Shown: positions 23,877-35,909 of the stretch, piece after piece
Numbering within the stretch: the stretch's first letter is position 1
How the letters are laid out: every line of letters begins with the position of its first letter
NCBI GenBank assembly: GCA_051453625.1
Contig: JBOZIK010000001.1
Coordinates: 247,729,155 to 247,793,154 of the forward strand
DNA length: 64,000 nt
Direction of reading: 5' to 3'
Source: Welwitschia mirabilis
Lineage: Eukaryota > Gnetophyta > Gnetopsida > Welwitschiales
Notes under the pieces: model-generated
What the model saw: only the letters and a program-made list of their open reading frames with translations
Databases searched by the model: none
What the model was told of the DNA's origin: nothing
Program-made: the position numbers and the translations under genes

Positions 23877-24440
23877 GTAAGGTACATAAAGTAAGAATGG
23901 AGGAGAATTAAAGAATCCTACAAAAGTAAAGAATTTCTTAATATTAATTGGCTTCTATAGATGCTTCATTCATGATTTATCCAAAATTATAATCCTAATT
24001 ATTGATCTAATAGAATAAAAAATAGCATTTCATTTTGATGATATATGCAGATAAGCATTCCTTAATATCAAACTTTTATTAATCTTAGCTCAAATTTCGA
24101 AGATTTAAAAAATGAACATAGAATACCTACTATTCATAAATACCTGTGAACAAGGAAAAGAAACTATTTTAATATAAGATAGATGAGTCATTACTTATGA
24201 ATATAGAAAAATTAGCAAGCATAAGCATAATTATAGAGTACATCATTTGGAATTATTACCTAGTATTCTTGTTATTAAATTATGGAGGAATTATCTTTAT
24301 AAGGTAAATTTCATCTAAAAACTAATCATAAAAGTTTAGATTTTGTTTTTACCCAAAATGCCTCTCTAAAATATAAGATAATGGTGATAGATTGGGTTTC
24401 TAGCTGAATATGATTTTGATATTTAATACACTTTTAAAAA
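23877..24440 (+). pseudogene. Element H: RNase H segment (continues RT from 13716)
   Basis: Plus frame from about 23893 reads 'NPTKVKNFLILIGFYRCFIH' then 'DLSKI' (rPtxVkEiRSFLGLagYYRRFIxDFSKI), later 'VITYEYRKISKHKHNYRVHH' and 'LELLPSILVIKLWRNYLYKV' (VIaYASRqLKkHExNYpThDLELaAVVfALKiWRhYLYG), then 'IGFLAEYDFDI' (WiEfLkDYDFdI). This is exactly the sequence that should follow the RT at 13072-13716. The two form one gene split by the 10.2-kb Athila-like insertion. Confidence 0.92.
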
Positions 24441-24589
24441 AGAGAACAAGGTTTCATGTTATCTTAATCACTTGTGATGCATGATGGTTTATGCAATAAA
24501 TCCAAAATTAACTAAATAAATTAAATAATAAGTATCTCAAGATGAATTATTTAAAATGTATGAGGTAATCGCATGGAAAAGAAAGAATT
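24441..24589 (+). other. Element H tail, unrecognisable
   Basis: Where the RNase H/integrase linker of H would lie. Readable similarity is lost before the LTR fragment that starts near 24590. Confidence 0.35.
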
Positions 24590-25912
24590 ATTGCTTTCTT
24601 ATGTGATATCTAATAGATTATTAATGAAAATAGATAGATTATGTATCCTATTTACATCTAAAAATTAACATGTATATAAAGCATATTAGATTACTTTATT
24701 ATAAATGAAGACACTAATTTAATCATTTTAATCAAAAAAATGTCTTTCATTCTATTTTATGTGACATGTAATTTTATGCTTTTCTTAATAATGTTTTTTG
24801 ATCTTTAACCTCATTTTAGAGAACATGCATATAGATGGATCCAACAATATTCCTTTATTATGTAATCTCTAATGGATTATTCATGAGAAAAGATAGAGTA
24901 TGTATCCTATTAATATGTCAAAATTAACATTTATATCAAGTATTTTAAATCAATTTATATCAATGAAGATATTAGTTTAACCATTGTGATCAAAAAATAT
25001 TTTTTTATCCTATTTTATGTGATACGTAGTTTTGTGCTTTTCTCCATGATGTTTTTAAATATTTAGCCATATGCATAAAGATGAACCTAATTTTGAGTAA
25101 GACAATGATAGTAATACACATTTGTAGTGTCAACAATAGTTGGTGGAAGAATCTTGCTCTAAAGGTCATGCGTTTAACCCTTCATAATAATTCCTAATAA
25201 ATCTATAACATGAGGTTTTCAAACACTCCATTAAATACTATAAGATTAGAGATAAATCACTTTACCAAATACTCTAAGATGAAAAAACATCAACCGCTTC
25301 ACCAAATGCTAAAAGACAAAACCTTAATCATTCCATAAACTACTAAATGAAAAAGAATTTAGTCCCTTGAATTCTAGCCCTTACTATAAAAAGGCCTAAG
25401 TGTGCTACTTTATATGGAGGATATTCTTAAATAATTCATGCTTAAATATGGACCAATTTCATTATACTAAGTTCTGAGAATAATGATTTCTATGAATTCT
25501 TTCTAAATCATTCTCTTAGGATGGATTAGCTCTTAAGAATAGCCTGACATTTTAGGTATAACTTCATGCTTTATATTTATATATTATAGTTTTTTCTTGT
25601 TTGATTTATAAATTATTATTATTCTTATATTTAATCTTTTGATTTAAGGTGTGGATAATAACATAGTTTTAATAGTTTTGATATGTCAAAGTAATAGTAG
25701 TTAATTTGTGATGTAATTGTTTTTATAGAAATAGTGAATGTTTTACATACTTACTATACTTCTTATTATACTAACATATATTAATCTTTATATCATTCTT
25801 TAGTAATTTTATTAAGTCTACATGCTATTTTATAGTTTCTGCTAAAGTTTGATGGTCTCTGAAAATCACATCCTACTTTTCATGCCCATACAAATATCCT
25901 ATATCATATTCC
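24590..25912 (+). repeat. Athila-type LTR fragment with internal 259-bp duplication
   Basis: Carries the LTR start block twice: 'aaaattaacatgtatataaagcat' equivalents near 24650 and 24910, 259 bases apart, together with preceding 'taatagatta/taatggatta' sequence. The following part (25070-25400) matches 36100-36560 and 41750-42150 in the same order, including 'ctctaaaggtcat' and repeated 'accaaatactctaag' phrases. A promoter-like ACTATAAAAAGG lies at 25383-25394. The 3' part is cut off by the long Tekay-like LTR near 25913. The window has no partner for it, so it is a solo or truncated LTR. Confidence 0.65.
25383..25394 (+). promoter_or_regulatory. TATA-like box of Athila-type LTR
   Basis: ACTATAAAAAGG, at the position where the related LTRs read gatgtaaaagg (about 36530) and cctataaaag (42136-42145). 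Conserved placement in three LTRs supports a U3 promoter; the present copy is unlikely to be active. Confidence 0.5.
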
Positions 25913-26039
25913 ATATTTGTAAACCTTATTTACTTAGATATTAAGTATATTAAGCTCTTAATTAGATGATGAGTTACTCTTCTTTAAAGGCCTTGTCAAA
26001 AAAAAATGATATTTTGAATTAATCTTAGGTTTTTTATTT

Positions 26040-26715
26040 TTGTCATTTACTATAAAAAACATGATATTTATCTTATAAGGATTTTATAAGAAAATCTATC
26101 CAAACATTTAGAATTAGATAATGCCATTATGAAAGGAATTAAAATCACATAATAAAATGAATAAATTGAAAATTTCAAAAGGACATAGTAATAAATTTTA
26201 CATCTTATTTACTCAATTAAATATTTAGTAAATGTGATAGGCTTACTATATTATAAATATACATTTTCTTTCTTATGTTATGTGATTAGTNNNNNNNNNN
26301 NNNNNNNNNNNNNNNNNNNNNNNNNNNNNNNNNNNNNNNNNNNNNNNNNNNNNNNNNNNNNNNNNNNNNNNNNNNNNNNNNNNNNNNNNNNNNNNNNNNN
26401 NNNNNNNNNNNNNNNNNNNNNNNNNNNNNNNNNNNNNNNNNNNNNNNNNNNNNNNNNATTTTCATAATTCATCATAAAAATAATAGTAATTATATTAGAA
26501 GATTTTTTATTAAAAAAACATATCCAAATATATAAAATTAGATAATTCCATTATGTAAGAAATTAAAATCACATGATAAGAGTAATAGATTAAAAATATC
26601 AAGAGGACATAATAATATATCTTACATGATTATATACTCATTTAAACACTTGGTAAATGTGATAGGTATACTTTATTATGAATAGATATTTTCTTACTTT
26701 TGTTATATGATTGAT
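26040..26715 (+). repeat. Roughly 250-bp duplication around an N-run inside LTR copy 3
   Basis: 26040-26290 and 26458-26715 are similar but not identical ('aaatgtgataggcttacta' versus 'aaatgtgataggtatactt'; 'tccaaacatttagaattaga' versus 'tccaaatatataaaattaga'). They are offset by about 424 positions, including 167 N at 26291-26457. Both correspond to one region of copy 1 (about 4830-5040). The divergence suggests a true old tandem duplication or two different LTR copies joined at the gap. Confidence 0.75.
26291..26457. other. Assembly gap (167 N)
   Basis: Run of N. Any open frame spanning it is an artefact. Confidence 0.97.
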
Positions 26716-27813
26716 AAATTTTATAAATTATGAAATAAATGAGCATGTGAATAAGTACATGCACTCTTACTTAGAACTAAGAATGATAAATGAGTAGATT
26801 TACTTTCTATGACTTTTATCTTCTTGAGATGTGTAAGGGCACTTAGTTCAAAGCATACTCATTGTTTTATTCATTGGAATTGAAGATTTTGTCTTATTAT
26901 ATCACATAACAATTTTGAGATTTGTGCATTGATTCTTTTGATGCATGTATTAAATAAATTAAACTTACTCATGAGTCTATGGAGGATTAAGAAAGAGCTA
27001 GCATGATGAAATAATGTATGTAATTAACCTTACTAATTAAAGCAAGAAGATTAATAACCCTAATTAGATGCATGAGTCATAAATATGATTTCTTTTTATA
27101 CTCCAATGTCACTTATTACCTATCATACTTATCAATTCTAAATCATGTGATCTTATTATTTTGAGCTATGTTCCTTTGTTTATTCATATTTTAAAATCCT
27201 TTCCTCTGATGCAAGGATAAGATACTTTCACTTTTTTCATATAAGTGCATTTTCTTCTTTTATTTCCATTTCTTTAATTATATTAATTGTGGATCTTGAA
27301 TCTTAGAACTTGAAGCTAAGGACTCTTGAGCTAGGATCTTCATTAATCCTCAACTATAAATGGTTTACTAATCTTTTTAAGTAAGATCTTTGATTATGTT
27401 ACCCATATGGCCTCTTTTAATATTTTAGTATAATGATATTAGATCACATTTTATGATATATCATAAGATTATGTTATTCCCTCCCATTAGCTCTTACCAA
27501 GATGTATAGAGATATGAGGGGTCTATCATGCTTGGTAATAGTGATTAGTAATGAATGATTATAGCCAAGTGATTACTTCAGAGATTTACTATATACTAGG
27601 ATGACCATGTTTATTTTGTGTTAATATACATAACAATATTTTTTATTTATTATGCATTAGATATATCCTATTAGAGGTAAATTGTGATACTCAAAAATCT
27701 CTTTTAGGCTGTTAATATTTCATGTAAATGTTTTTGTGAGTTGATTTAATTTTCCTTTGTAAATTTATATACATTAGTAGTATGTGAGGTGTGGATATGT
27801 GTGTGTGAAGGGG

Positions 27814-27851
27814 TTTGTGTGTGTGTGTGTGTATGTGTGTGTGTGTGTGTG
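27814..27851. repeat. (GT)n microsatellite
   Basis: GT repeats with one 'gtat' interruption, next to a looser GT-rich tract from about 27795. Present only in LTR copy 3, so it arose after insertion. Confidence 0.9.
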
Positions 27852-29840
27852 TACCATACATAATGAGTTTATCTAGTGTATTTATTATTTTACTTATTTA
27901 AAATATTATATAATTAGTTGTTATAACTCTACTATATTTTTTTTATCAAGAGTTAAATTTCAAGGATAGAGGAATATGTTAAAAATATCATATCTTATTA
28001 ATTAGTAGGTTAAATTAGTAAAATGTTTTCTATAAGTATAGGATTGTGTTATGAACATGATACTATAAAAAATAGTACTTTTTTCCCTTATGTGTAATTA
28101 TTTTTTAGAATTTATTTGTTAAAATAGATTAGAAAATAAATCTAAACAATAGTAAGTAATTAATTTACATTTTTATGATTATTTATCAAGATATCTAAAA
28201 AATTGAATGTCTTACATTGTAGGAAATTAAATCAGTTTTCCTCAAGAATTTGAATCATTTAGAAACTCAAATTATATTAAAAGTTATAGTTATTCTAGTG
28301 TACTATGGTAACACTATAATTTAAGAAAATTTAGTAGTTCTGAATCCTACATGATAACCTTAGAAATAATGTTTTTAAATTTTAAACATAATTTAAGTTA
28401 GAGTTTGAGGACCTTATTATAAGTCTAATTTATAAAAAGCTATTATAATTTATTTTATGCTTCATAGTTAATTAATTAATAAATTTTGACTATGATGTTT
28501 GCTTAGAGCCCAAAAATCTTATAATTAATTTTTCAAATTATAGAAAATATATTATATAAAATTCTATATGAAATTTAAATGTATAAAAATCATTTCTATT
28601 AGTAGCCTTAAGTTAAATTACTTATAAATAATATTTTATTTATAGAAATACCTCTTTCACCTTTTACTTTATCTTACTTTTAATGTGTGTGATTGTAAGA
28701 GTTTTCACCTTAGCAATTTAAGTAAGATATATAGTGCTTGACATATCACTTATTTTTCTAACCTGTAATATAACCATATGATTTTTGGAGAAAGAGTTAT
28801 ATTTTAACTTTATGCTTAAGCTGTACTTTTATTTGTTTACCTTTATTGCACCAATCTATAGAGATTGTCATATGAGTATGGAAAAATGTTTTTAAGATTA
28901 ACATAGCTCTAAGTATGGATTAGTCTTATTAAGTACATTTATAGGATGTGATTTAATAAATTTTGAATATTTTTATTGTTATTTAAAAAAAGAAAGAAAA
29001 AAATCCTTTATCTATATAGAAAAAAAGAATATTTTCTTCATCTAGACTTTCATTATTGTAATTTTAAATGTAGAGATGTGCTAGAATGCATGTTTTCTAT
29101 TTTATGATTCTTTTTAGAAAATTAACGTAATGATAATTAGAATTATAGTAACTAAGTTAATAAAGAATTATAGTAACCAAGGTGAATTGCATTACATTTT
29201 TTTCAAATAAATAATACCCTTATAGAAGTGGACTTAATCACCAATCTCATTTCCTACCTGTGTATGAACTTATATCATCTTAATATCTTAAGCCCTTGGC
29301 ACTAATGGATTATTTTGCACAATTTGAAGATGTTTCAAGGAGGCAAGGGTTATTTATAAGCATGAATCACTCTTATGTACTACATATCACCTATATTAAG
29401 GGTACATCAAGGTAAATTAAAAACTTATGGAGTTGAATCTAACATGTTTATATAATTTAAAACTTGAAGTAGAACCAATTCATAATCAGAAAATGGTCAG
29501 ATCTTTAGTTGAAATGCTATTAATGGAATTTACAACCTCCTATTATATTAGTTAGGTATTATCTTTAAGCTTATCCATGTATCTTTATAACAATTTCACA
29601 TCTCCTTATCTATTTACAAGGTATCTTTCTATGTTATAAAACACTAGGAAAAAAGAGAGGATACAAACTTATAATGTTGCTATTTTTAGTAAACCAAAAT
29701 AACATAGGAATTGATTATAGATAAATATATAATAACTTAGGATTAATAAAATTTGATTTTATGTTCTACTAATTTCTTTTAGGAATTAACATTAAAGAAT
29801 TAAGAAATCGGAAAAAAAATAGTACTTAGCCTATTCATTT

Positions 29841-30315
29841 TAGCATATTTTTACTTTACCTTCTTATTCTATTAATTATATTTCATATCCATTCCATTTC
29901 CTTTTCTATTTTATGGATCTATTAGTTTCCTAAGAGTATTTTTAAATGATCCTTCTTTTTAGGGTTCTTCATAGGTAAGTCACCTTATCCTACTCCAAAT
30001 GTGGGTGAAAATTTATATGCTTACCTCTCCTTCTTTAAATTTTCCTCTAATAGTACTACCTTTTAAAAACTATACATCCTATCTTGTCCTTCACCACCTA
30101 AGGTCAATGGCCCTAAAGAATCCTCAATACCTCATTTTAGAACTGAAGCAACACATACCTCTTATGTTAATTTTTGTTTTCCTCTTAATATATTCAATTT
30201 TTATTTAAAGATTATGCCTTACATTACATATTTTTCCAACCCATGGGTTTTCTACCTCATCATTCTACTTTTTTAATATAGGTCTAGAGCATTTCTTGAT
30301 TAAAGAATATTAATG
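29841..30315. other. Spacer between two inverted long LTRs
   Basis: About 475 bases. It carries an open 69-codon plus frame at 29999-30208 with no recognisable similarity. A decayed primer-site-like stretch (gaatattaatg) lies directly before 30316, resembling the site next to copy 1 through transitions only, so part of this may be internal sequence of the element to which copy 2 belongs. Confidence 0.4.
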
Positions 30316-32724
30316 TATGACATTCTCTTTTAATGTATCCTAAACAAATAGTAATTTTTTTCTTTCTTTCTTCTTTAACATTTTTACCTAATGGACATAG
30401 CAGAACGTAGGACCACATTATACTTACTCGTTAATTAGAATTTCTATATTCTAAAAACGAAAAGTCATATCAATATCATATATTTATCTATAATTAATTT
30501 CTAGGTCATTTTGGTTTACAAACAATAATGATGTTATAAGTTTGTGTTCTTTATTTCGTTATAGTCTTTTGTCACATAAAAGATATCTTATAAATAGTTA
30601 AGAAGATGTAAAATTATTATCAACATACATGGATAAATTTTAAGAATAATATCTAGCCAATATAATAGGAGTTTGTAACTACAATTAATGGCATTCCAAC
30701 AGAATATTCAACAATTCTTTAGACATGAGTCGATTCTACTTTAGGTTGTAAACTATACAAACATGACTGGACTTAGCTCCATAGGCTTTCACTTCACCTT
30801 GATATACCTCTAATATATGTGACAGTTGGTACATGAGGTGGATGCATGCTTACAAAGAACCCTTGCTTTCTCAAATCATCTTCAGATGGTGCAACATGAT
30901 CCATTAATGTTAATAACTCAAGATATTAAGTTGGAGTAAGTTCATACATGGGTAAGACAGGTGAGTGATGATAAAATCCACTTCCAAAGGGTATTATGAA
31001 AAAAATTCAATGCAACCCATCTTGATGATGAGATCCAAGTATAGGGATGAATATTATTATAATTATCTTGATTTAGTCTTGCTTGATAAATACACCATGT
31101 AAATTCATATAAATAATATAACTAATGTGGATATTTAATGAATTCTTTACCAAGTTATAATAATTATTATCATCATTTGCTTAATTTTATAGAAACAACC
31201 ATAAAAGAAAGAAAGCATACAAGAACATTTCTTTTTACAAGATTATAATAATAAAAATCTAGATAAAGGCAATATTTATTTCTTTTTTTATATTAATTAA
31301 AAAATATAAAATAATGTACTTGTAGAAACTACAACATACCTAGAGCTATGCCAATTCCAGAAACATTCTTCCTTGCTCATATGATAATTTTCATGAATTG
31401 GTATAAAGAAGGTAAACAAAAGATAGTATAGCTCAAGCATAATTGTTAAGATATAAGTATTTATCTAAGATTTTATCTAGTTATATCATAAGCCAATAAA
31501 AATAAGTGATAAGCTATAGACTACTTATCTCACTTAAACTTCTAAGGTGAGAACTCTTATAAGTATGCACATTCAAAGTGAGCTAAGGAAAAAGGGTAAA
31601 AGAGGTATTTATATAACTAAATGCTACTTATAGATAATTTAACTTAAATCTACTAATAGCAACATATTTTACCTACTTAATTTCCCTATAAAATTTTGTC
31701 TAATAATTTTTCTATAATTTTAAACATTAATTATAACACTTTTGAGCTCTAAGAAGACATCATAGTTAAAAATTAATAATTATTTCATTATGAAGCAAAA
31801 ACTAAATTATAATAGTTTTTTAGAAATTAAACACATAATAGTTTTCTAAAAATCTAACTTAAACTATATTGGAATTATAAAAGTATTATTTCTTACTATT
31901 TCATGTATTTATTTTTTACTATATTTTAATAAATAAATTTTAAAAAACAATTAGTTATCATAAAAACTATTGATTTTACATTTTCACATTTATGACATAA
32001 TCCTAAAATTACAAAAAAAAAATTCACTAGTTTATAACTACTAATTAATAAGATATGTTGTTTTTATCCTATGCCTCTATTTTCGAAAATTGATTTTTTC
32101 CATAACAAAAATATGATAAAGTTGCTACAAGTACTTAAGCATTAAATCATATAAAAAATAATGGATATACTAAATAATTTGTTATAGAAATAAAATTAAA
32201 TTTTAAAAACAAAAGAATCATTGTAGAAATAAAAATAAAATTAATTAAAAAAACCATTTATTATGAGCCATAAGATTTTCCATGGAAGAGTACTAGACTA
32301 AAGGAAATTTTGAGAATTGGAGTTTACACCTAATAAGATGTTCGTAATGCATAATAGATAAAAATAAATATGATACTAAAATAAACATTGGTACCTAAAT
32401 ATTTTTCTAATAGTAAACCCCTTAATAACTTAGCCATAATCATCCACTAGAAATCTTTCATCACCAAGAATAAGAGACGCTCTCACATCTTACTATAATA
32501 TCTTAGTGGGAGCCAATGGGAGAGAATAATATTTTATAACATATTTTTATAAAAGTCATAAATAAATGCATAATGAAATATCATATCATTCTAATAAAAA
32601 AAGATCATATAGATAATAATCATAAGAAACTTACTTGGAATGATTAATAAAACTTAATAGTCTAAGATGATGAAGATCAAAGCTCAAGAGTTTCTTAGTT
32701 CCAAGCTTCATAAGTGATATAATA

Positions 32725-32734
32725 NNNNNNNNNN
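32725..32734. other. Assembly gap (10 N) at the edge of a (GA)n tract
   Basis: Ten N immediately before the GA microsatellite, a typical place for sequencing or polishing failure. Confidence 0.95.
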
Positions 32735-32770
32735 GAGAGAGAGAGAGAGAGAGAGAGTGAGTGAGTGAGA
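32735..32770. repeat. (GA)n microsatellite with GAGT variants
   Basis: GA repeats followed by three GAGT-type units. Absent from the same position of LTR copy 1. Confidence 0.93.
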
Positions 32771-33690
32771 GATATCAATAAATGCACTTATATAAAACAA
32801 AAGAAAGGATCTCCTCTTATACGAGAGGAAAGGATATCTATATATAAACAAAGGCATATAGTTCAAGATCAAATGATTTAACATTGATAATTGGGATAAG
32901 TAAAATTTTAGCACAAAAACGGATTATATTTATGAGTTATACAGCTAACTAGGATGAGTAATCTTTTATTTTTAATTAGTAAGTTTAATTACATGCATTA
33001 TTTTCGCATGCTAGCTCTTTTAATTCTTAATAGGCTCATAAGTAAGTAAATTCATCTAAGACATGCATCAAATAAATAAGTGTATAAATCTCAAAATTGG
33101 AATGTAGCACAATAAGATAAACTCTTTAATTCTAATGAATAAAGCAATGAATATGTTATGAACAAAGTACCCTTACACATCTCAAGAACATAAAAGCCAT
33201 GGAAGAGTAAATTTGCTTATTTATCATTGTTGGTTCTAACTAAGAGTGCATGTACTTATTCAAATGCTCATTTACTTCAAAATAAATAAAGCTTATCAAT
33301 CATATAACAAAAGGAAGAAAATATTTATTCATAATATAGTACATCTATCACATTTATCAAGAATATAAATAGTCAAAAAAAGATTCAAAATATATTATTA
33401 TGTCCTCTTGAAACTTTCAATTATTTTATCATGTAATTGTAATTTCTCACATAATGGGATTATCTAATTTTTAATGTTTAGATAGATTTTCTCATAAAAA
33501 CATTTTAAGATTATTTTTATCATTTTCATAGTAAATTATAAAAATTACAAAATAAGGTTAATTTAAAAATAACATCTTATTTGATAAGGAACTTAAATAA
33601 GGACAATTATCATTTGAATGAAATTTTAACATACTTATTATTCAAATAAATAAGGTTTACAAACTATGAGATATGATATAATGTTACTCA

Positions 33691-35379
33691 TACTTGATAT
33701 TAAATTCATAACTTTGTTTTTAATAAGATTCCTAATGCCTTCATGATGAAGAGGGTGCTATCTACTAGAAATTCTCCACACTTAACTATGACGTTAGTCA
33801 CTTACATATAAAATTTTATGATTAATGATCTAAAATGTGAATATATTTTTTATTTCGTTGAAGTTCCTAATCTTCCTCTTATTTTATTATTTTTATATAA
33901 TGATACTATTAAATTGATTAATAATATACTAGATGAACATTTTTATAACATTAATGGGTTCTATTTTTAAAGGTATTTTGTTTAATTAAATTTTGCACAA
34001 TAAAATCACTTTTAAACACTCTACATAGGTGGACATTTATTTATCTAAAAAGTGAAATATTTTAATATTTTTAACTCTTTTCATCATTATGATCATCAAG
34101 AACATCATATTTCTCAATGCCATGTTTTGACCTGTAAGAAGTGATTAGATGAGCTTTAACCTATGAGACCTATATTATCTTTTGAATTTCAGACACCATT
34201 TAGTGGATTCATCTTTAAAAAATCTATTGCATCATATTTTAGAGCACTTACTTTGGCTATCATTACTAATGAATAACATTCATACCTTATAAAGATTGTT
34301 AATATGCATTCTAGTCATCATTCTCATCCTAGTATTAATGCTAGCATAAAATTTTATGTTTATATTTGTTTGCATTATAGATCTTCTTGTGACCCTTATA
34401 GTCTAATGTTAACCAAGATCTTCTAACAATTTCTTGGATGATATAAATTGTCAAAGGCATCCCTTGTTAGGGCCAAAAATCAAGTAGGGTTAAGGTCATT
34501 TGCATTGCATGTTAGATTAGATAACATCTTGTACTTTGCATGGTAGTTTTATTTATTTGCATTATTCTTCATTATTTTTAGTTTTCAAGATTTAATCGTA
34601 AAAGAAACTTGAGTCTCTTTACAGATAGACTTCAATGAGATACAATATTTTAGGTCACTCCCATTATTCTAGTTTGTTGTATTATGCATAATATCTATTT
34701 TGATTACTAATGATAAAATCTGTTTAAATGTTAAAGCATGCATAAATATACATCGCAATAAGGGTTTTCATTAAATTATAAGAACTCTATTAAATATCTA
34801 ATGGTAGTAAGAATTATTTACCATAAATGAGTTAACATAAAGAGTAAAATTTTTCATGCTATTCTATATGCTTATAGTGCATTATTCAACTTATTATACT
34901 ACTTTTTATTGGAATTAACCCTTTGAACTAGTATTCTTTTCATCTCTTGGTTTAAAATCATAACATAATGTTTTTCTATGTATGATATATAATTTTAATC
35001 ATGTACATAATTCCTATTAACTTCATTATTTTATTCATGGATTGATTGAGGAAAGTTATTCTATGATCACTAATCAAGAGTTGTGGTTAATTAAAACATT
35101 ATAAAATATGTAATATAAATAATTTAACAATATTTCTAATGTTACTAATTTAGTTGTTAAGAATTTATCTAATTTTTGACATAGTTAACATCCATAATGA
35201 TTTATTAATAACTATTAAACGAGGAAAATATCTTTAAATTTAATCTTCAAAACATTAAATGATTCACATTCTAAGACCATACTCATAAGCATCTCATCTT
35301 TTTCAAAAGACCACTTAATTGTTAATGGTCATTATATTAAATGCAATTGAATAATGAGTTTCACTCTCTATATTTTTAT
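33691..35379 (-). other. Unresolved; expected integrase region of element B
   Basis: By order in minus-strand element B this should hold the integrase core and 3' end, but no DDE-core motif could be read on either strand. It may include other insertions. Confidence 0.3.
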
Positions 35380-35909
35380 AAAACTTCTTATCTTCATTGA
35401 AATGACTCTATAGCTATTCTCATGATATATTTATAATATTGTATCTTACTTCCATTGAAGAATACATTATCATGTAATTTCATTTTTGTAAATGTGATAG
35501 AATAAAGGACTTTCCTAGATTTAATTGATAATTTTCTTAAAAAAAGTTTCTTGGTCTTATTTGGATAATCATATGGAACCTTTAAGTAAATAAATAGTTC
35601 ATAATATCCATGTATTAAGGGTACTTTCTATGAAAGTTAGTGTTTACTATGAGAAAATTTTCATTGTGAGAAACATTTAATCTCAACAATGATCATTAAA
35701 TATGTCTTTCATGTAATATTCTTTAGGTAATCCTAGCCAAAGGAGATGATATATTATTAGATTTTCCTAACCTTAATTATCTAGAATGGCTAAATGAAAT
35801 GCTTATATAATAAGGCACTAATAAATAATATGACTATTATCAATCTACTTAATGATTAGGAATTTAGTATTAGAAACCTATAAGATACTACTAGAAATTA
35901 TCATGTTAG
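35380..35909 (-). pseudogene. Element B: end of RNase H and integrase N-terminal region
   Basis: The minus strand next to 35909 carries a decayed 'IIVHTDHSALLY' (RNase H TDHsAL motif, readable allowing one inserted base). Further on, around 35620-35400, a 'W-Y-x-DI-NYL-T' and 'KKLFL-K' pattern resembles the 'PWYADIvNYLvtG ... rKKFl' region preceding the integrase zinc domain in Athila-like elements. It continues the RNase H that breaks off at 42935. The motifs are weak singly, better in combination. Confidence 0.55.

Larger units (their letters stand above)
25913..29840 (+). repeat. Long Del/Tekay-like LTR, copy 3 (inverted relative to copies 1 and 2)
   Basis: Reverse complement of copy 1. 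Matches include 27481-27600 ('ctcccattagctcttacca', 'tagccaagtgattact') with 3890-4000, 28600-28760 with 2830-3000, and 29340-29540 with 2030-2190. Similarity runs from about 25913 to 29840, where 'aaatagtactta' equals the inner edge of copy 1. No primer site follows at the right end, so it is a solo or truncated LTR. It contains an N-run, a local duplication and a GT microsatellite absent from the other copies. Confidence 0.72.
30316..33690 (-). repeat. Long Del/Tekay-like LTR, copy 2
   Basis: Same orientation and content as copy 1. It starts tatgacattctc (cf. tgtgacatcctc at 1466) and shares blocks at 30480-30560 with 1650-1710, 30780-30870 with 2090-2180, 32290-32530 with 3730-4000, and 33320-33670 with 4830-5150. 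Downstream similarity ends after 'ggtttacaaactatgagata'. It carries a (GA)n tract and a 10-N gap. The minus open frame at 32708-32914 is translated microsatellite. Confidence 0.75.

Noticed and set aside
13707-23881. Five-base target duplication around the Athila-like element
   Set aside because: Flanks read gaaat (left) and gtaag (right). Decay makes any match unconvincing, so none is claimed.
26234-26475. Open frames on both strands across the 167-N gap
   Set aside because: They consist almost entirely of N codons.
29999-30208. Possible small membrane protein (69 codons, plus)
   Set aside because: Hydrophobic composition follows from T-rich DNA. No start context, no similarity, located in a spacer between LTRs.
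32708-32914. Minus-strand 68-codon frame ending in SLSLSL
   Set aside because: Translated (GA)n microsatellite inside an LTR; it also crosses an N-run.
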